Shown here piece after piece: positions 58,201 through 64,000 of a stretch of DNA of 64,000 bases. Origin of the DNA: Gnetum montanum. Its lineage: Eukaryota; Streptophyta; Gnetopsida; Gnetales; Gnetaceae. The stretch spans positions 1-64,000 of the forward strand of contig MNCI01006902.1 of NCBI GenBank assembly GCA_015680685.1, given 5' to 3'. Every line of letters begins with the position of its first letter. Position 1 is the stretch's first letter. Both the position numbers and the translations under genes were made by a program. The notes under the pieces were generated by a model. The model was not told the origin of the DNA. It searched no databases and saw nothing but the letters and a program-made list of their open reading frames with translations.

Positions 58201-58380
58201 ACCAGTCCTAATGGGACAATGATGGACTAGTCAGCCAACTCTAAATGAATGTTACTCTTTTTTAGTGGAGGCAGGTTCTAGGCCTTGTACATTTCTTGAG
58301 AGATTAAGTTCACACCTGAACTTGAGTCCAAAAGAGTTTTGCAAGGCTCATTCCCAAAAATTTGTAAATATATAACAAGA
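55201..58380 (-). pseudogene. G4 pol: protease, RT, RNase H, integrase, decayed
   Basis: Protease near 58345-58310: TLLDSSSGVNLI, where Gly of DSG is Ser. RT: a 122-aa open stretch (57401-57033) with LLKAGFIYPIADSEWVS, FLDGYNGYNQIQIAPEDQAK (catalytic Asp; the Gln codons that are TAG in G1/G2 are CAA here), then the catalytic VFMDDFSTCVVDFEQALD near 56985. RNase H (56412-56200): MVFALEKFRYYVLGYK and VHTDHSIIFFLMNKP. Integrase: [16 protein letters not shown] (first Asp, ~55690), FDNVTHFT (second Asp region, ~55500) and YHPQANGQAEVTNREITK with GYSPYELAYG (55470-55225). Frameshifts separate the pieces. Confidence 0.9.
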
Positions 58381-60970
58381 CTTCTAGGATCAAAGAATTT
58401 TCTAGGAAGATGGCCACCTTTAATCTAATTGGTAATGGCATGAGTCAACATGACAGTATGCATTAAGTGTGGTCTTTGGTTCGAAGGAAGCTCCAAAGAT
58501 TCAAATGATGGTAAGAACTTTGGAGCATCAGCCGCTTGTGGTCGTAAGGACTTAGTTGGACTATTGGTTCTAAAGAAAGGTCTCTTCTTTGTGCAGTTGT
58601 CTAAATCAATAGTAGGTTGAGGGTTGACAGCCTTTATAGCGTTATGTTGTTGCGGCTAGGCAAGGAGCTCACCCTGCATAGTTGGAGTAGGTGGTAATGG
58701 AGCTAAGGGTGGAAGAGGTGAAGTCAGATGAAAAGGATAGTACATTTATAGAACATCACCCCTAGGATAAGGGGTTCTATAATACTTGTGGGTTTGGTAG
58801 TGAGGCTGAGGAGTGACGTGACTAGTGGAGTCATGTAGAGGGATCGGCTACTACACGTAGTATCCATACAGGTCAGGTTGACAGTAAGGGTATTGTTGTC
58901 GTGGTAATGGCATTCCCCACGATTGTGGGTGTTGCCATTGTTGATACTGTTCATTTGGTTGTGGTGGAGCTCCACTTGGATAATATGTCAAGGGTTAGTG
59001 AAACTGCCTTGGGTTACCTTAAGGATAAGGTAACCTTCGGGGTGTTTGCCGTCTGTTTAATTGTGATTTTAGTGCATACACCCCAGACTCTTGCAGATGT
59101 GACACTACTGGGCAACATCCTTTAGGATGGTCATATTGGCATATCTCACATCTGTTGTTATTGTCTATGTCTAAATCCATAACCTCTTCAATGATGGCAA
59201 CTTTGCCCTTACCCTTGTTACATGCATATTTAGCTTCTTTCTTTTTTCTCCTCTCCTGGTCACTACTTTGCTCTCTAGACTCCTCTACTATTTTTAGAAC
59301 GGTTTGAAATTTTTCATCTAGGGAGTTCCACTTTTGATCCACCTTTGCCGATACTTCTGATGCAAATTTTTGAATGGGCAAAGTTTTCCTATTCACCATC
59401 TCTTCAAGTGGTGACCCTTCTTTATCTTCACAAAATCTAACTTCCTTCTTTGAAGGAGCTTTGTTGTACTCTTCCGCACTTTCTCTTTTCCTTAATTCAC
59501 CTTCCTCTTTGGCAACTTGTTCCAACAATCTTTGTACTTGATGGGCTCTAAGCTCAGATAGTCTTCCTTAGGCATAAGTCCCAAGGATTTTTCACATTTC
59601 GTACCTAAGCCCATCTACGAGATGACGTAGTTTTTCCCTCTTCGAGTACCCATGTCCAGGTCAACGATGTAATAATGCATAATATCGGCCCATGGCAGCA
59701 TCCAAGGGTTCGTGTCCTCCTTGTTTCCATCTTTGGATTTGCTTACATAGGTTGGACACTCGGAAGTACGTCTGATACTTATTGTTGAATAGCTCTAACA
59801 TGGTACTCCATCGATAAATGGATTCCGATTCTAGGGACCAGTACCAGCTTTCTGCTTCCTTGATCAGTGTCCATGAAAACAGCTTGAGTTTTCACCATTG
59901 GTTTTCTATGTTTTGTAAGACACATGCATCGTGAAATGCTTGTATAGGATTTTGAGGATCAACATTATATCCCCCTTCAAATCGTGGGATGTTATTCATG
60001 TCTAATCTTTTGATCCTACTATCTTTTTGGTGCCTTATTGGAATTATAACGACCTCCATTATATCTAACATACTTCGGGTGGCAAGTAGGGGTTCATCGT
60101 GATCGTACTATCTATGGTATCTATGATGCCTATGATATTCTCTACTCTCCCTTCTTTTGTGATGTGTTTCTCTAGAATGCCCTCGTCCCCTTTCTTGACT
60201 ATTTTCTCTATGATCCCTATTTCGCCTACCATTATCCTCAGGGTCGTTTCCTTTGCAATTGCATTTTGATCCTGAAGGGAGGGGGAAGGAGATGATGAAG
60301 GTGAAGAGGAAGGAGGACTGTCACCATGACGATGCCTACTACCCTCTCTTCAATGGTCACGGCCTCAATTGCAATTACGATCAGAATATCCATCTTTATC
60401 ATGTATTTGTGTTCCTTTTTTGAACCCTTTGTGTCCATTGGTATTAGAACCTGGGTTATGAATAGTTGAGTGAAGGTTCTGATACACAACCCCTTGACCG
60501 AAGTCAACGGGACGAACATCGTTTTGTGGAAAACCTCTTGAGGCAGGTTCACTACCCTCATTTTCACTTAGGACATACAAGACGTCCTAAGACCACTTCC
60601 CCTTCATAGATTTGTAATGTCTTTCCTGTTGTAGGTCCCTTTGACATTATGCCTCCGTAGGTTGATAATCCCTTGAATCTTGTTCATGCATAACATACTC
60701 CGATTGTAAGTGACACATACCAATTCATGTGAGAGCACGAAGAAGCATGCTTGGAATTAAGTGATCGGGAGGTAACACTATGTTACCTTCTAAATCACGC
60801 CAACACAGTTGGTGGAGGATAAAAGTAAAGTCTGGTACATACTCATCAGGATGAACATATACCAAGAGAAACTGTTGGGGCACTAGTGGATCATCATGTG
60901 TACTACGCCTCCGATTGTTCATTGTGTCAGACCTAGGCGGTGAAACATCCTCATAAGAAGAAAAAGACAT
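58381..60970 (-). pseudogene. G4 gag, decayed
   Basis: The start ATG at 60970-60968 (MSFSSYEDVSPPRS) is about 120 bases after the primer site. The first 81 codons are open and include HPDEYVPDFTFILHQLCW and LEGNIVLPPDHLIPSMLLRA. The 169-aa piece 59528-59019 carries EQVAKEEGELRKRESAEEY, a charged linker and the zinc knuckle CEICQYDHPKGCC (CX2CX3HX4C) with PVVSHLQESGVYALKSQ. A Tyr/Pro/Gln-rich tail reaches about 58700. In sense order it is followed by the protease. Confidence 0.8.
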
Positions 60971-61090
60971 GATTAATTATTCAGTGTGCAATACTCTTCT
61001 CTTTTCGCTGATTGTAGGGTCACTAACCCTAAGGGTTCGTTCTGACAATGGGAAGATTCCTAAGTTCTAATTAAGGCACAAACAACAAAG

Positions 61091-61109
61091 TCCCCAGCAA
61101 CGGCGCAAA
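61091..61109 (-). other. G4 primer binding site (tRNA-Asp type)
   Basis: Plus strand TCCCCAGCAACGGCGCAAA next to the LTR start, the best preserved match to the tRNA-Asp 3' end in the window. Confidence 0.9.
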
Positions 61110-61944
61110 TGATGAGCAGCAAGATACCCCTACGCCCAACCATACGAATACGAGCGTTCACGCATGATCCGGTCGAATTCCAAGGACTAAGTGCTTATGC
61201 GCCTTCATAGAACAAGGATGGATTAGCAATTGTTGTCTTCCCAAGCTTACTTGTATGGCACGATTGTATGATTAAGTAAGCTTGAGGTATGTGAATTTTA
61301 TGATTTTTATGTTTTATGTTCCTGGTGCTTAAAATAGAGAAATGAAATGAATTAATAACTAATTTATTTAACTAAACAACTATGCTCTAACTAATCTTAA
61401 CATTGGCATCCGTTCCCACTCTCTGTACACATCCTGAACCAGTGTCACACTACTGAGATTACCAAACACTAGTCGTTACTGGGTTACCAAGTGTTCCACG
61501 TATGCTCAAAGTGGTTGTACTGAGTGTGCTTACTTGTTGGAAATTAACAAATCAATAAAAACAACCAATTAACTATGAAAGCATTAAATAACTATAAATA
61601 ACGTTAAATGCAATAAATAAGCTATTCTGAATGTTGCAAGGTTTATCACAAAGTTCGCCTTTATTTTTGGACATAAAGTGTGCTGGGTACACAATGCTCG
61701 AATAAAAATCCGTTCACTTTATGACTCCTACTATGAACACTAGAAATAATTCTAACTTTGGAAAGGGAAAACTACAAGAGTTCCGGTGAGGGACTAAGAA
61801 ACTAACTAACTAATTGCCAAACCAAGTGTGCTCGCCTCTTATTTATAGGCGATGAGACAAGTTCTAACGTCGGATGTCCGATATCACTTGGCAGGCTCCG
61901 ATATCGCAGACCTGATATTGCATATCCAATATCATAGCTCATCA
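61110..61944 (-). repeat. G4 5' LTR
   Basis: TGATGAGC...GCTCATCA, 835 bases. TATA box (sense TATAAATA) at 61840-61847. GATATC-type motifs at 61870-61935. Confidence 0.95.
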
Positions 61945-62667
61945 ACTAGAAAAGGCTTCGAGTAACCCAGAGAAAATAATAGATTATAGAAGATCTAATT
62001 TAATAATATTATAAAACTCAAAGTAAAATTTTATACATGATATGAGTTGTAAAAATATCATTAAGAAAGTTACTTTAAGGGTTCTTATAACATTTAGAAT
62101 AACATTTGGAATAAATTAATAAAATTTGCAACTTTAAGTATTCTGATAATATTTAGAATAAATCAATAAAATTTGCAACTGTAATATCACCTCTATATTT
62201 AAATAGTAGATAAATATGGTATTCATCTTCATCTTCCATGTTATTTGTATATTGCACAGTTTGCACATTGGATCTTCATGAAAAATTTTGATGATGAGAT
62301 CTGATTCATGAAATCTAGAGTATACAACACTCTACATCTTAACTCATAAGAAATAGCAATACATATATAATTTGCCTTTGAATTAAAACCTCATTGATAC
62401 TGTTCAAAGAAAAATGTTTTTCCTTCTTGAAATTCAAATTACAAATTTAAAATCATAATTAAAAAAATGCACTCCAATATAAAAAAATCTCTCTCAATAT
62501 CTATTATATTAGCATATTAGAGCGGATATGAATAAAACCGAGGAAATAAAATACCCCAAGAACACAAAGGGTGCTTTATTTCCCAAGTAACTAAAGCAAG
62601 AGTCACAACTCTCACAGAAGAGAGCAAACATATGCAGCTAAGAAACCAAAGAAATGTAGCAAAACAA
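61945..62667. other. Interval right of G4; AGP-like 3' UTR in its last part
   Basis: AT-rich. ATAAAATTTGCAACT occurs twice near 62130 and 62167. On the minus strand an AATAAA at about 62575 could be the poly(A) signal of the AGP-like gene. Nothing else is supported. Confidence 0.5.
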
Positions 62668-62958
62668 TTAAATATAAAGAATGGATCCTAAGTTCTGCCA
62701 GAGGCCAAATAAAATGGGGAAAGAAACGAAAAAACAGTCCTGTTTCTTCTGCCTGAGTGATGCAGATAAAGCCATAATAAGATATAGCAGAGGAAAAATG
62801 AGAATCCCTGCAACAGTGGGCAGAAATACAGAAGAAGATCCAGTCTCCATTGATGGGCTTGGAGCCGGGGCTGATTCTCTGAATTACTGTGCTAAAACTC
62901 CTCCCATCATCATAACTGCAACCATAAACATTACCAAAGCTGTGTTCTTTGCTGTCAT
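62668..62958 (-). pseudogene. Arabinogalactan-peptide-like gene with one in-frame stop
   Basis: Reading minus from the ATG at 62958-62956: a 24-residue signal peptide (MTAKNTALVMFMVAVMMMGG, ending VLAQ), then TAA (62886-62884), then in the same frame ESAPAPSPS, GSSSVFLPT, and a hydrophobic segment AGILIFPLLYLIMALSAS followed by a longer tail to 62668. Signal peptide, a short Ala/Pro/Ser core with AP-AP-SP for O-glycosylation, and a C-terminal hydrophobic GPI-type signal is the layout of plant AG peptides, secreted small proteoglycans of the cell surface. The stop falls exactly after the signal peptide. The polar tail beyond the hydrophobic segment is longer than usual. It is either a recent pseudogene or holds one base error. 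Confidence 0.68.
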
Positions 62959-63110
62959 TTCAGACTCTGAAAACTTTTGAAGGTTCTAGATAAATGCAAA
63001 CGAGAATGCTCTAAGAATCAGCTTGAAATCAGACGAAAATGAAGTAAAAGATCTGCGCACATATATCAGTTGTATGACCGATTTATTTTGCAGGATTTGC
63101 AGGTGGATCA

Positions 63111-63122
63111 GGGTATTTATAG
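63111..63122 (-). promoter_or_regulatory. TATA box of the AGP-like gene
   Basis: Sense CTATAAATACCC, about 155 bases upstream of the ATG. The region between is free of upstream ATGs in good context. The core promoter looks intact, which argues against long-standing pseudogene status. Confidence 0.65.
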
Positions 63123-63390
63123 CACAGAACAGCGTGGAAAATCAGAAAAAGTTCAGTGTGAACGCACATGCGCTGTCAGCTCCACAGGAACCAACAATTT
63201 GATTACAGGACCCATAATTTCTTGGAAATAAATTTCGCTGTTTGCTTTTACTTGAATAAAAATGTTGGCGACTGCCTTGAGAATTTACAGAATCTCAGGG
63301 ATGATACCTGTTTTCAAATTCACAAGAGTCTCAATCTGCGAGAAAAAATCTCTCTTCGGTTTTGAATGAAATCTCGGTATTGAATTACCG

Positions 63391-63786
63391 ATGACGGAAT
63401 CTACGAAATCTCTCTCCTCGGCTTTCGATGCTCTCATTGTTCCCCACGGAAAAAGTTTTCCAAAATCCAAACCAAATGCTAAAATTAAAGCTTTAATGGG
63501 CACAAAAACAGGACTCCTTATTTTGAAACACAACAATTTGTCAAAACAGGTTTCTTTAAAAAGAATTGCTCTAAAAAGTGGGAAACCGAAGATCTGCCAT
63601 TCCAAAAATATGAATTCACAATCCAAAAGCACTTTTATTTTTGTACATTGTGTCGACCCGTTATGCACTTATGTACCATACTGTTTCCTTTTACTTGGAA
63701 TAAAATCTTTACTACCCTCAAATATGAATCTTTTTGCTAGAAATCATGAATTGAAATTATATGTTCTTCGCGATACCCATTTCTGA
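63391..63786 (+). CDS. Doubtful plus-strand ORF, possible first exon
   Basis: 131 aa, starting MTESTKSLSSAFDALIVPHG, rich in Lys and Ser in the first 60 residues, Cys/aromatic-rich later. The start context is weak. No domain is recognised, and an equally long antisense ORF (63668-63285) overlaps it. If real, its promoter would be shared with the divergent AGP-like gene. The later part may be intron. Confidence 0.2.
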   Translation: MTESTKSLSSAFDALIVPHGKSFPKSKPNAKIKALMGTKTGLLILKHNNLSKQVSLKRIALKSGKPKICHSKNMNSQSKSTFIFVHCVDPLCTYVPYCFLLLGIKSLLPSNMNLFARNHELKLYVLRDTHF

Positions 63787-63890
63787 TGCCGGAACTGCAG
63801 GCGGGATTCTTGTTCTGGAATTCAGACCAGCATAAAAAAACTTGCCCAAAAGTATCAAAAGTTTCTGCTCAGACATTTGTTTTTACACAT

Positions 63891-63984
63891 AACATTTGTG
63901 TTTGTAATGTATTGGTTGTAGAAGAAGAATTTGGTATAACATTTGTGTTTGTAATGTATTGGTTGTAGCACAAGAATTTGGTTT
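63891..63984 (+). repeat. 47-base tandem duplication
   Basis: AACATTTGTGTTTGTAATGT and the rest of the unit start at 63891 and 63938, with small differences near the unit end (GAAGAAG versus GCACAAG). Confidence 0.9.
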
Positions 63985-64000
63985 GAATTTGTTGAGCTTT

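Larger units (their letters stand above)
43198..61944 (-). mobile_element. G4: Ty3/gypsy element (autonomous type), split by G5
   Basis: LTRs are 851 and 835 bases and flanks are ACTAG (43193-43197) and ACTAG (61945-61949), a perfect 5-base target duplication. Without G5 the element is about 10 kb. Sense order: 5' LTR, tRNA-Asp site, gag, protease, RT, RNase H, integrase, non-coding block (interrupted by G5), polypurine tract, 3' LTR. No accessory ORF. The LTRs differ at 16 of the first 250 bases by eye, 15 of them transitions. It has the best preserved gag and RT in the window. Confidence 0.95.

Noticed and set aside
61091-61109. tRNA-Asp gene fragments beside four LTRs
   Set aside because: Only the last 18-19 bases of the tRNA are matched and always at the LTR edge, so these are primer sites, not tRNA genes.
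63285-63668. 127-aa minus ORF near the right end
   Set aside because: Overlaps the AGP-like gene's upstream region and an equally long plus ORF. No recognisable domain, so neither is well supported.

Overview
This is a repeat-dominated plant nuclear window. The signs are nested LTR retrotransposons with tRNA-type primer sites, plant-type LTR TATA boxes, a remnant of an arabinogalactan-peptide gene, very low gene density and old, stop-riddled element copies. A seed plant with a large, slowly purged genome fits best. I lean towards a gymnosperm, but the sequence alone does not prove it.

Six LTR elements fill about 54 kb, and all six read on the minus strand (5' LTR at the higher coordinate). 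C1 is a Ty1/copia element (1-30172, its left end cut by the window edge). It was split by two Ty3/gypsy elements: G1 (2965-13031), inserted in the integrase codons, and G2 (14298-27621), inserted in the gag codons. Next come about 1.8 kb of non-element DNA with a degenerate tandem repeat, then G3 (31994-38764; its left LTR is cut at an unknown base). A 4.4 kb interval (38765-43197) follows with one candidate small gene (40703-41074) and an inverted/direct repeat cluster. G4 (43198-61944) comes next and was itself split by G5 (45868-54645). The last 2 kb holds the arabinogalactan-peptide-like gene on the minus strand, with a clear TATA box but one in-frame stop, and a doubtful plus-strand ORF.

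G1-G5 form one family or a close group. They share LTR ends (TGATGAG...CTCATCA), a primer site matching the 3' end of tRNA-Asp, a GTTGTGGGGGTA polypurine tract and no visible chromodomain. This fits the Athila/Tat side of Ty3/gypsy. G1, G2 and G4 carry decayed gag, protease, RT, RNase H and integrase. G3 and G5 carry gag but no pol, so they look like non-autonomous partners. G2 and G5 (and a deleted version in G3) also carry a 2.9 kb sense-strand accessory ORF between pol or gag and the 3' LTR. It has a region resembling the 'putative plant transposon protein' domain, followed by a long coiled coil. The ORF is preceded by an AG|ATGGC splice-acceptor-like start and, further upstream, by a TATA box and a short-motif array that imitates the U3 of the same element's own LTR. 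This internal U3-like promoter plus accessory ORF, shared between autonomous and pol-less members, is the most interesting system in the window.

Caveats: several single 'n' bases mark assembly seams. Three are flanked by exact 44-46 base repeats, and two bracket a 47-base segment that is an exact reverse complement of sequence 400 bases away. Almost no element ORF is intact, and domain limits in the pseudogenes are approximate.
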